A DNA stretch of 64,000 bases from Streptomyces sp. DH41 (GTDB lineage Bacteria > Actinomycetota > Actinomycetes > Streptomycetales > Streptomycetaceae), in assembly GCF_029813785.1 (NCBI RefSeq), contig NZ_JARVKY010000009.1:228140-292139 (forward strand), read 5' to 3'. Below are positions 51,736-58,802 of this stretch, piece after piece. Position 1 is the stretch's first letter, and each line of letters starts with the position of its first letter. Below the pieces are notes generated by a model. It was given only the letters and a program-made list of their open reading frames with translations. It was not told the DNA's origin and did not search any database. Both the position numbers and the translations under genes were made by a program.

Positions 51736-51781
51736 GGCGGGCGGGGGCGACGAGTTGGCGCAATCGTCGTCCCCGCCCGCC
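51736..51781 (-). terminator. Long stem-loop after the alcohol dehydrogenase gene
   Basis: 18-bp stem with one G-U pair (GGCGGGCGGGGGCGACGA at 51736-51753 with its complement at 51764-51781) and a 10-base loop, 16 bases beyond the ADH stop. It separates the TetR-SDR-ADH transcript from the P450 gene. Confidence 0.8.
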
Positions 51782-51797
51782 GGAAAGCAGTGGGCGG

Positions 51798-52838
51798 TCA
51801 GCCGTGGGGCAGGATCACCGCACGGCCGTTGACCTTCCCCTCGTGCAGCCGCTCGTACGCGACCGGGGCGTCGTCCAGGGAGTACGTCTCGGTGTGCACC
51901 GACACGGCACCCGCGCGGGCCAGGTCCAGCACCTCGATGAGCTCGCTGCGGCTGCCCCAGTAGGGGGCGCTGACCGACACCTCGAAGGGCAGCATGCCGA
52001 ACCCGACGGGGAGCGACCCGCCGCCGATGCCGACCAGCGTGACATCGGCCTCGACGGCCGCGACGGCACCCGCGGTCCGCACGGTCGGTGCCACTCCGAC
52101 GAAGTCGAACACGGCCTCGGCGCCGAGACCGCCGGTGAGCTCGCGCACCGCGTCCGCCGCCTTGGCGTCCGACAGCACCGCCTCGTGCGCGCCCACCTCG
52201 CGGGCGAGGCGCAGCTTGTCCTCGCTGACGTCGAGGGCCACGACCCGGGCGGGCGTCAGGGCGCGCAGCAGCTGGATGGCGACGTGGCCGAGACCACCGG
52301 TGCCGATGACCACCGCGGTCGACCCGGGAACCAGCTTGGGCAGCGACCGCTTGATGGCGTGGTACGGCGTCAGCCCGGCGTCCGTCAGCGGTACGGCCGC
52401 CACGGGGTCGAGCCCGTTCAGCGGGACGAGGTGCCGGGGGTCGTCGATGAGCAGGTACTCGGCCATCGTGCCCGGACGCCCGAGCCCCGGCGGACGGATG
52501 CCCAGCTCCTCGGCGCGCAGGCAGTAGTTCTCCTTGCCCTGGGCGCACTTGGCGCAGGTGCCGCAGCCCCAGGGTCCGTACACGGCGACCGCGTCGCCCT
52601 CGTCCAGCCCGGTCACACCGGCGCCGAGCGCCGCCACCGTGCCGACGCCCTCGTGGCCGAGGGTGAGCGGCAGCTCGTACGGGAAGCCCTCGGCGGGCCA
52701 GCTCATCACCGCGATGTCGGAGTGGCAGACGCCGGCGGCGGTCACCTTCAACAGCACCTGGCCGGGGCCGGGTTCGGGGTCGGGGACCGTGACCACCTCG
52801 GGCGGGGTCCCGATGGTGCGGTACTGCAGTGCCTTCAT
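51798..52838 (-). CDS. Zinc-dependent alcohol dehydrogenase
   Basis: 346 residues, ATG start. Catalytic zinc ligands Cys38 (GVCHSD) and His62 (GHEGVG); structural zinc ligands Cys92, Cys95, Cys98 and Cys106 in CGTCAKCAQGKENYC. Rossmann motif GTGGLGHVAIQLLRAL for NAD(P). It oxidises a primary or secondary alcohol. It follows the SDR gene by 53 bp in a probable TetR-SDR-ADH operon. Confidence 0.95.
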   Translation of the reverse strand: MKALQYRTIGTPPEVVTVPDPEPGPGQVLLKVTAAGVCHSDIAVMSWPAEGFPYELPLTLGHEGVGTVAALGAGVTGLDEGDAVAVYGPWGCGTCAKCAQGKENYCLRAEELGIRPPGLGRPGTMAEYLLIDDPRHLVPLNGLDPVAAVPLTDAGLTPYHAIKRSLPKLVPGSTAVVIGTGGLGHVAIQLLRALTPARVVALDVSEDKLRLAREVGAHEAVLSDAKAADAVRELTGGLGAEAVFDFVGVAPTVRTAGAVAAVEADVTLVGIGGGSLPVGFGMLPFEVSVSAPYWGSRSELIEVLDLARAGAVSVHTETYSLDDAPVAYERLHEGKVNGRAVILPHG

Positions 52839-52891
52839 GGTCGAACTCCTTCGTTCTCCCCCGGTTCGTTCCCCCCGGTGTGTGACCGGCC

Positions 52892-53689
52892 TCAGACGGC
52901 GGTGTAGGCGCCGTCGACCAGGTGGTAGCTGCCGGCGACGAAGGACGCCCGCTCCGACAGCAGGAAGGCGATCAGCTCGGCGACCTCCTCGGAGCGCCCG
53001 AGGCGGCCGGCCGGGTGCAGGGCGACCAGGCCGTTGTAGGCGGCCTCGTCCATGGTCTTCAGCAGCGGGGTGTCGATGAAGCCCGGGCCGACCGCGTTGA
53101 CCCGGATGCCCTTGGCCGCGTACTCGGCGGCGGTCGCCTTGGTCAGCCCGACCACGCCGTGCTTGGCGGCGACGTAGGCGGGGGAGCCGGCGAAGCCGAC
53201 CGAGCCGAGGATGGAGGCGACGTTGACGATGGCGCCGCCCTTGCCGGCTGCCTCGATGACGGGCAGTTCGTAGCGCATCGAGTAGAAGACGCCGTCGAGG
53301 TTGGTGCGTACGACGCGGTCGTAGGCCTCGACGTCGTACTCGCCGGTCGGCGCGCTCGGGCCGCCGATGCCCGCGTTGTTCACGGCGAGGTCCAGACCGC
53401 CGAAGGTGTCGACCGTGAACCGCACGGCGGCCTCGACGGACTCCGGACGGGTCACGTCCAGCTCGACGGCGGCGGCCTCGACGCCCTTGGCCCGCAGCTC
53501 GGCGGCGGCCTGCTCGGCGCCCTCGGCGTTGTAGTCGGCGACGACGACGCGCGCGCCGCCGGCGCCGAGACGGCGGGCGGTGGCCAGGCCGATGCCGGAG
53601 GCGGCGCCGGTGACGAGGACGGTGCGGCCGGTGAACTCGGCGGCGTAGTCGGTGGTGGAGGTGGCGCGGGTGGTGCCGGTGGTGCTCAT
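52892..53689 (-). CDS. Short-chain dehydrogenase/reductase
   Basis: 265 residues, ATG start. Cofactor motif LVTGAASGIGLATA, NNAG at 104-107, catalytic Ser159 with Tyr172-x-x-x-Lys176 in AYVAAKHG: a complete classical SDR. The acidic residue after beta-2 (VVADYNAEG) favours NAD over NADP. It follows the TetR stop by 10 bp, so it is almost certainly co-transcribed with its regulator. Confidence 0.95.
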   Translation of the reverse strand: MSTTGTTRATSTTDYAAEFTGRTVLVTGAASGIGLATARRLGAGGARVVVADYNAEGAEQAAAELRAKGVEAAAVELDVTRPESVEAAVRFTVDTFGGLDLAVNNAGIGGPSAPTGEYDVEAYDRVVRTNLDGVFYSMRYELPVIEAAGKGGAIVNVASILGSVGFAGSPAYVAAKHGVVGLTKATAAEYAAKGIRVNAVGPGFIDTPLLKTMDEAAYNGLVALHPAGRLGRSEEVAELIAFLLSERASFVAGSYHLVDGAYTAV

Positions 53690-53699
53690 GGTGTGGTTC

Positions 53700-54365
53700 T
53701 CACTCTTCGATGGTGCTGTCGGGGGTCGCGGCCGCGGCCTCCGAGGTCAGGGCGTCGTAGGCCCGCTCCACGAGGGCGGCGAGGTCTGCGGCTCCCGAGT
53801 CCGGGTCACCGCCGCGCGCCCACAGGCGCAGGGCGGCGATCAGGACTCCGGCGGCGGCGTCGACGAGCGCGGCGGGGCGTACGTCCCGGGCGTCGTCGCT
53901 GCCGAGCCGGTCGGCGACGATGCGGATCGATTCCTCCTGGGCGTCGACCCGGATGCGCTGATAGGCGGCGAACAGGTCGGGCTCAGTGTCGGCCAGGGCC
54001 AGTAGCCGGCGCATCCGGGGACGCACGTGCCAGGCAGGGTCGTCCTGGTCGGCCAGCCAGTCGCGTACCGCTCTGCGATAGGCGAGCAGGGGCGGCTCGT
54101 GGGCGGGGCGGGACCGCAGCAGTGCGTTGATGCGGTCGCCGTCCCGGCGCACGAAGTCGAGGGCGGCGTCCTCCTTGCCGGCGAAGTGCCGGCTGAACGT
54201 GCGGCGTGTGACGTCCGCGCGCTCGGCGATGGCCTCCACCGTGGTCGCCGCCGGCCCGCGCTCCAGGATCAGGTCGCAGGCGGCGGTGGCCAGCGCGTCG
54301 CGGGTCTGCCGCGCCTTGCGCTGCCGCCGGTCCTCGGTGGTGGTGGAGGGCTTCGTCGCCGTCAT
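53700..54365 (-). CDS. TetR family regulator of the SDR-ADH operon
   Basis: 221 residues from ATG 54365. Helix-turn-helix about 20-68 (RDALATAACDLILERGPAATTVEAIAERADVTRRTFSRHFAGKE written in parts: DLILERGPAATTVEAIAE, then VTRRTFSRHFAGKE). A helical C-terminal ligand domain follows. It is the first gene of a leftward TetR-SDR-ADH transcript. Three abutting 17-bp operator-like repeats begin 21 bp upstream, so strong autoregulation is likely, and possibly control of the rightward gene at 54547. Confidence 0.93.
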   Translation of the reverse strand: MTATKPSTTTEDRRQRKARQTRDALATAACDLILERGPAATTVEAIAERADVTRRTFSRHFAGKEDAALDFVRRDGDRINALLRSRPAHEPPLLAYRRAVRDWLADQDDPAWHVRPRMRRLLALADTEPDLFAAYQRIRVDAQEESIRIVADRLGSDDARDVRPAALVDAAAGVLIAALRLWARGGDPDSGAADLAALVERAYDALTSEAAAATPDSTIEE

Positions 54366-54386
54366 GTCTCCGAGAGTACACCTGAA

Positions 54387-54437
54387 ATGTCCCAGTGGGA
54401 CATGTGACTCAGTGAGACATGCGACCCAGTGGGACAT
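54387..54437. promoter_or_regulatory. Three abutting 17-bp operator repeats
   Basis: ATGTCCCAGTGGGACAT (54387-54403), GTGACTCAGTGAGACAT (54404-54420) and GCGACCCAGTGGGACAT (54421-54437). The first is a perfect palindrome (8-bp arms, central G); the others keep the right arm and degrade on the left. No spacer separates them. Best candidate sites for the adjacent TetR protein. Confidence 0.8.
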
Positions 54438-54478
54438 CGACCCCGTCCCGTCCCGTCCGGCCCGTGTCCGCCGACGCC

Positions 54479-54503
54479 GTGTGCCGAAGCGCGGGCCGGG
54501 TAC
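54479..54503 (+). promoter_or_regulatory. Candidate SigB-type promoter for the small gene at 54547
   Basis: GTGT (54479-54482), 15-bp spacer, GGGTAC (54498-54503). The -10 lies inside the 36-bp palindrome. Predicted start near 54510, with GAGGAGG ahead of the ATG. Confidence 0.6.
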
Positions 54504-54519
54504 CCGGCCCGCGCTTCGG
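54484..54519. repeat. 36-bp perfect palindrome
   Basis: Two 18-bp arms (CCGAAGCGCGGGCCGGGT and its exact complement) with no loop, centred between 54501 and 54502. It overlaps the -10 of the promoter above. Confidence 0.9.
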
Positions 54520-54546
54520 ACCGACCACCACCTCGAGGAGGCCCGT

Positions 54547-54783
54547 ATGGGCAGCGGCGCGGAGACCGGCGGCGTGACCGGCACGCAGGACAAGGACTAC
54601 AACCTGATCTGGTACGTCGAGTCGTGCCTGAACAACGCGCTGCGCCTGGAGACGTCCATCCAGGACGCGGAGCGCGACAAGGACACCGAGGTCGCGGAGC
54701 TGTTCCGCAAGGCGCAGGCGGACAGCCGCAAGGGCGCGGAAATGGGCAAGGGGCTGCTGCGCGCGCGGCTGAACGGCGGCTGA
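54547..54783 (+). CDS. Small conserved hypothetical protein
   Basis: 78 residues, ATG 6 bases after GAGGAGG. After a Gly/Thr-rich start it is charged and helical: YVESCLNNALRLETSIQDAERDKD, in parts (LNNALRLETSIQDAE, ELFRKAQADSRKGAEMGKGL). It may form a coiled coil; no membrane segment. It lies 200 bp upstream of catalase with its own SigB-type promoter. No known function; stress association inferred from promoter and neighbour. Confidence 0.75.
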   Translation: MGSGAETGGVTGTQDKDYNLIWYVESCLNNALRLETSIQDAERDKDTEVAELFRKAQADSRKGAEMGKGLLRARLNGG

Positions 54784-54871
54784 AGCGGCCCGCCCGCGAG
54801 GACCCGGAAACCTGTGAGCTGGGCGTCCGGGTCCTCGGTGTGAGGCGTGCGAAACACGATCAAATCAGTAC

Positions 54872-54896
54872 GTGTCGGACGTATCACTATGGGTAC
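54872..54896 (+). promoter_or_regulatory. Candidate SigB-type promoter for catalase
   Basis: GTGT (54872-54875), 15-bp spacer, GGGTAC (54891-54896), the same -35, spacing and -10 as the promoter 393 bp upstream. Predicted start near 54904, 80 bases before the ATG. Confidence 0.65.
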
Positions 54897-54983
54897 CCGG
54901 GGCACCCATGTGCGCGGCCGAAGGGCCGCCTCGCAGCTCAGGGCCGCGTCCGAGCCGGCCACGAGTCGAAGGAGCCCACGAAC

Positions 54984-56642
54984 ATGACGGACGTATCGAG
55001 CCAGGGACCCGCCCCGGGCGACGACCGCAAGGTGCTCACCAACCGGCAGGGGCACCCCGTCTACGACAACCAGAACCAGCGCACCGTCGGCGCCCGCGGC
55101 CCCGCCACGCTGGAGAACTACCAGTTCCTGGAGAAGATCAGCCACTTCGACCGCGAACGCATCCCCGAGCGCGTCGTGCACGCCCGCGGGGTGACGGCGT
55201 ACGGCTACTTCGAGGCGTACGGCGCCTGGGGCGACGAGCCGATCGACCGCTACACCCGGGCCAAGCTGTTCCAGGAGCGGGGCAAGCGCACGGACCTGGC
55301 CGTCCGGTTCTCCACGGTCATCGGCGGACGAGACTCGGCCGAGACGGCCCGCGACCCCCGCGGTTTCGCGGTGAAGTTCTACACCGAGGACGGAAACTGG
55401 GACCTCGTCGGCAACAACCTGGCCGTCTTCTTCATCCGCGACGCGATCAAGTTCCCGGACGTCATCCACGCCCTCAAGCCGGACCCGGTGACCTTCGAGC
55501 AGCAGCCCCGGCGCATCTTCGACTTCATGTCGCAGACGCCGGAGTGCATGCACATGCTGGTCAACCTGTTCAGCCCGCGCGGCATCCCGGCGGACTACCG
55601 CCACCAGCAGGGCTTCGGCGTCAACACCTACAAGTGGGTCAACGCGGCCGGCGAGACGAAGCTCGTCAAGTTCCACTGGATGCCCAAGCAGGGCGTCCGC
55701 AGCATGACCGAGGAGGACGCCGCCAACGTCCAGGCACAGGACCTCGGCCACGCCACCAAGGACCTCTACGACGCGGTCACGCGCGGCGAGTACCCCGAGT
55801 GGGAACTGCTCGTCCAGATGATGGACGACCACGACCACCCGGAGCTCGACTTCGACCCGCTCGACGACACCAAGACCTGGCCCGAGCAGGAGTTCCCGGC
55901 CAAGCCGGTCGGGCGGATGGTGCTCGACCGGATGCCGGAGAACTACTTCGCCGAGAACGAGCAGATCTCCTTCGGCACCGGCGTCATCGTCGACGGCCTG
56001 GACTTCTCCGACGACAAGATGCTGGTCGGCCGCACCTTCTCCTACAGCGACACCCAGCGCCACCGGGTCGGCCCGAACTACCTCCAGCTGCCCGTCAACC
56101 AGGCCAAGCACGCCGACGTGCGCACCAACCAGCGCGACGGCCAGATGGCCTACCACCAGGACGGCGGCGGCGAGAACCCGATCGTCAACTACGAGCCGTC
56201 GATCACCGGCGGCCTGCGCGAGGGCCAGTACCCCACGCACGACGAGCAGGGCCCGGAGATCCAGGGGCGGCTCACCCGCAAGCGCATCCCGCGCGCCAAC
56301 GACTACCTGCAGGCCGGGCAGCGCTATCTGCTGCTGGAGCAGTGGGAGCGCGACGACCTCGTGGCGAACTTCGTCAACCTGCTGTCCCAGTGCGACCGGC
56401 CGGTGCAGGAGCGCATGGTGTGGCACTTCCTGCTGGTCGAGAACGACCTCGGTCTGCGGGTCGGCGAAGGCATCGGCATCAGCCCGCAGGATGTCTCGCA
56501 CCTGAAGCCGCTGGCCAGTCAGGACCTCACCGACGAGGACCGCGAGCGGCTGGCCAACCTCGGCAAGAACCCGCCGCGCGACGTGGAGGGCCTGACGATG
56601 ACCCACTGCGTCCCCAACGAGCGGCATGTCGTGACGCGCTGA
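54984..56642 (+). CDS. Monofunctional haem catalase
   Basis: 552 residues, ATG with GAAGGAGC upstream. Distal His66 in ERVVHARGVTAYGYFEAYG, catalytic Asn144 in GNWDLVGNNLAVFFIRDA, and the proximal haem tyrosine in GRTFSYSDTQRHRVGPNY. About 485 residues is typical of small-subunit catalases; this one has an extended C-terminal tail but is shorter than large-subunit enzymes. It converts hydrogen peroxide to water and oxygen in the cytosol. No Fur-like regulator is adjacent; control is more likely through the SigB-type promoter. Confidence 0.96.
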   Translation: MTDVSSQGPAPGDDRKVLTNRQGHPVYDNQNQRTVGARGPATLENYQFLEKISHFDRERIPERVVHARGVTAYGYFEAYGAWGDEPIDRYTRAKLFQERGKRTDLAVRFSTVIGGRDSAETARDPRGFAVKFYTEDGNWDLVGNNLAVFFIRDAIKFPDVIHALKPDPVTFEQQPRRIFDFMSQTPECMHMLVNLFSPRGIPADYRHQQGFGVNTYKWVNAAGETKLVKFHWMPKQGVRSMTEEDAANVQAQDLGHATKDLYDAVTRGEYPEWELLVQMMDDHDHPELDFDPLDDTKTWPEQEFPAKPVGRMVLDRMPENYFAENEQISFGTGVIVDGLDFSDDKMLVGRTFSYSDTQRHRVGPNYLQLPVNQAKHADVRTNQRDGQMAYHQDGGGENPIVNYEPSITGGLREGQYPTHDEQGPEIQGRLTRKRIPRANDYLQAGQRYLLLEQWERDDLVANFVNLLSQCDRPVQERMVWHFLLVENDLGLRVGEGIGISPQDVSHLKPLASQDLTDEDRERLANLGKNPPRDVEGLTMTHCVPNERHVVTR

Positions 56643-56645
56643 CGC

Positions 56646-57515
56646 TCACCCCGTGTGCCGCAGCGCCGCCCGGGCCGCCGTGAGCGCCTGCTCGGCGTAG
56701 CCGCGCCCGAACAGCACGGCGTGCACCAGCAGCGGGAAGAGCTGGTGCACGCCGACGCGGTCGGCCCAGCCGTCGGCGAGCGGCGCGGTCTCGCGGTAGC
56801 CGTCCAGGACCCGGTCCAGGTGCGGGCAGCCGAAGAGACACAGCATCGCCAGGTCGGTCTCCCGGTGCCCGCCGTGCGCGGCCGGGTCGATCAGCCGGAC
56901 CTCTCCGTCGGCGCCCCACAGCACGTTGCCGTTCCACAGGTCCCCGTGCAGCCGGGCGGGCGGCTCCGCCGGCCCCGCCAGCTCGGGCAGCCGCTCGCAG
57001 ACCCGCTCGACGTCGGCCGCCTCGGCCGCCCGGACGGTGCCCGCGTCGACCGCGCCGCGCAGATACGGCAGCACCCGGTGCTCGGCGTACCAGCGCGGCC
57101 AGTCGCCTCCGGTGACGTTGCGCATCGGGGCGAGCCCGATGTACGCGTCCTCGGGGCCGCCGGGTGGCGCGGCACCGAAGGCCGGTGCCCCGGCGGCGTG
57201 CAGCGCGGCCAGGTCCCGGCCGAACCGGACCGCCGCCCCGGCATCCGCCCGGCCCTGTACCACGCGGTCGGTGACCAGCCAGCGCTCGTCGTCGCCGCGC
57301 ACCGCCGGGACCCGCACGGTGCCGGCGTCCGCCAGCCAGCGCAGCCCGGCGGCCTCGGCCCGGGCCGCTCCGGCGCCGTCACCACGCTTGACCATCACCG
57401 TGTGTCCGTCGTCGAGGGTGACTTCGGTGAGCGCTCCGGACAACGGGCGCTCACCGGTCACCGACCGGCCGGTGAACCGGGCCGCCGCGGCCGAGGGCGG
57501 GGTGGTGGTGGACAC
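56646..57515 (-). CDS. Fructosamine kinase family protein
   Basis: 289 residues from GTG 57515 (MSTTTPPSAAAARF); a second GTG is two codons upstream. Kinase motifs: VMVKRGDG (ATP Lys), LHGDLWNGNVLWG (catalytic Asp) and VRLIDPAAHGGHRETDLAML (metal Asp plus family signature). Members phosphorylate ketosamines on glycated amines, a repair or deglycation step. No ribosome site precedes the GTG, and TACCCT lies 7 bases before it, so a leaderless message is plausible. It is convergent with catalase, 3 bp between stops. Confidence 0.88.
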   Translation of the reverse strand: MSTTTPPSAAAARFTGRSVTGERPLSGALTEVTLDDGHTVMVKRGDGAGAARAEAAGLRWLADAGTVRVPAVRGDDERWLVTDRVVQGRADAGAAVRFGRDLAALHAAGAPAFGAAPPGGPEDAYIGLAPMRNVTGGDWPRWYAEHRVLPYLRGAVDAGTVRAAEAADVERVCERLPELAGPAEPPARLHGDLWNGNVLWGADGEVRLIDPAAHGGHRETDLAMLCLFGCPHLDRVLDGYRETAPLADGWADRVGVHQLFPLLVHAVLFGRGYAEQALTAARAALRHTG

Positions 57516-57606
57516 GGTCACCAGGGTAGGGCCGGCTGCGGCCGACCCGGTGAAAAACGCCCGGTACGCCGATCGAACAACCCGGGCGCGGGGGAGCAGT
57601 GGGACC

Positions 57607-57930
57607 ATGACCAGTTCAGCGTTCCATCGCACGATCACCCTGCCCGCCTCCGTGTGCGAGCAGGCCGCGCACCATCTCGAGCACGCGGTCCAGAAGGCCA
57701 TCGACGGTGCCGCGACCCCCTGGCGCGCGTTTCGCGGGGCCGACGGCGGCGACTTCGCCTTCTCGGTCCCGGTCGTCGAGCAGGCCGCGGGCTGCCTGCT
57801 GGTGCTCGCTGCCGAGAGTGCCCAGAGCCTGCGCCCGTCCGCCCTGCGCGCGCTGATCACCGTGGCCCTGCACCTGCGGGACGCCGCCGAGGCCGTGCGC
57901 CGGCCCGCGATCCCCAGCGTGGCCTGGTGA
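57607..57930 (+). CDS. Hypothetical protein, 107 residues
   Basis: ATG with GGGGGAG 7 bases upstream. Predicted alpha/beta: FHRTITLPASVCEQAAHHLE, TPWRAFRGADGGDFAFSVPV, then three hydrophobic helices (QAAGCLLVLAAESAQSL, LRALITVALHLRDAAEAV). Soluble. I do not recognise the family. It is divergent from the fructosamine-kinase-like gene and 71 bp before the next gene on the same strand. Confidence 0.65.
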   Translation: MTSSAFHRTITLPASVCEQAAHHLEHAVQKAIDGAATPWRAFRGADGGDFAFSVPVVEQAAGCLLVLAAESAQSLRPSALRALITVALHLRDAAEAVRRPAIPSVAW

Positions 57931-58001
57931 GCGCGGTGCCGTCGGCACCCCGGTGACAAACCCGGTGCCCCGAACCTGAGGGGTGTGGTTGGGTCGGCGG
58001 C

Positions 58002-58766
58002 ATGGATTTCCCCCGCTTCCTCGACTGCCTCGCGGCCGACTACGACCGGCTGCGGGCCGTCGTGGAGACCGACGCCGACGCCCCGGTCCCCACCTGCCCC
58101 GGCTGGACCGTCGCCGACCTGACCCGCCACGTCGGCGAGGTCTACCTGCACAAGACCGTCGCCATGCGTGACGGCGTCGAGCCCGAGCCCTGGCCGCCGA
58201 AGGAGTTCGCCGAGGAGGAGCCGACCGCGCTGCTCGACCGGGGGTACACCGCACTGCGCGCCGAGTTCGCCGGCCGTGCCCCCGAGGACCCGGCCGCCAC
58301 CTGGTACGGCCCCGACCAGAGCGTCGGCTTCTGGATCCGGCGGATGGCCCAGGAGACCGTCGTCCACCGCATGGACGCCGAACTCGCCACCGGCCGGACC
58401 GTCGCGCCCGTCCCGGCCGATCTCGCCGTGGACGGCGTCGACGAGCTGCTCAAGGTCTTCGCCGCGTACTCCGTCGCCGAGTGGGGCGACTACTTCACCG
58501 ACATCCTGGCCGGCTCGCCGGGACGTACGTTCCTGGTGCGGGCCGGTGACGCCGCGTGGCGGGTGCGGACCGGACCGGGGGAGTTCACCGTGACGGACGG
58601 CGCCGGCGACGGCACCGCCGACGTGTCGTTCAGCGGCACCCCGGAGGCCGTGCTGCGCCGGCTGTGGAACCGGCAGGGCGCCGACGGGGACGGCGGTGTG
58701 ACCGTCGAGGGCGACCCGGAGGCGGTCGAGGAGCTGCGGCGCTGCGTCGTCGTGGCGACCGAGTGA
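58002..58766 (+). CDS. Maleylpyruvate isomerase-family (mycothiol-dependent-type) protein
   Basis: 254 residues, ATG start. The DinB-like metal-binding N-terminal domain starts MDFPRFLDCLAADYDRLRAVV; CPGWTVADLTRHVGEVY and QETVVHRMDAELATG supply the metal-binding His/Glu/His set. The C-terminal domain (about 160-254) has the sterol-carrier-like GDGTADVSFSGTPEAVLRRLWNR. Family members use mycothiol as cofactor for isomerisation or transfer, but most are uncharacterised. Confidence 0.9.
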   Translation: MDFPRFLDCLAADYDRLRAVVETDADAPVPTCPGWTVADLTRHVGEVYLHKTVAMRDGVEPEPWPPKEFAEEEPTALLDRGYTALRAEFAGRAPEDPAATWYGPDQSVGFWIRRMAQETVVHRMDAELATGRTVAPVPADLAVDGVDELLKVFAAYSVAEWGDYFTDILAGSPGRTFLVRAGDAAWRVRTGPGEFTVTDGAGDGTADVSFSGTPEAVLRRLWNRQGADGDGGVTVEGDPEAVEELRRCVVVATE

Positions 58767-58802
58767 GCGGACGCACCGCAGGGGCGGGACGAGCGGCCGG
58801 TG

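Noticed and set aside
54387..54437. CRISPR-like repeat array
   Set aside because: Repeats are 17 bp, abut without spacers and are palindromic, next to a TetR gene; they are operators.
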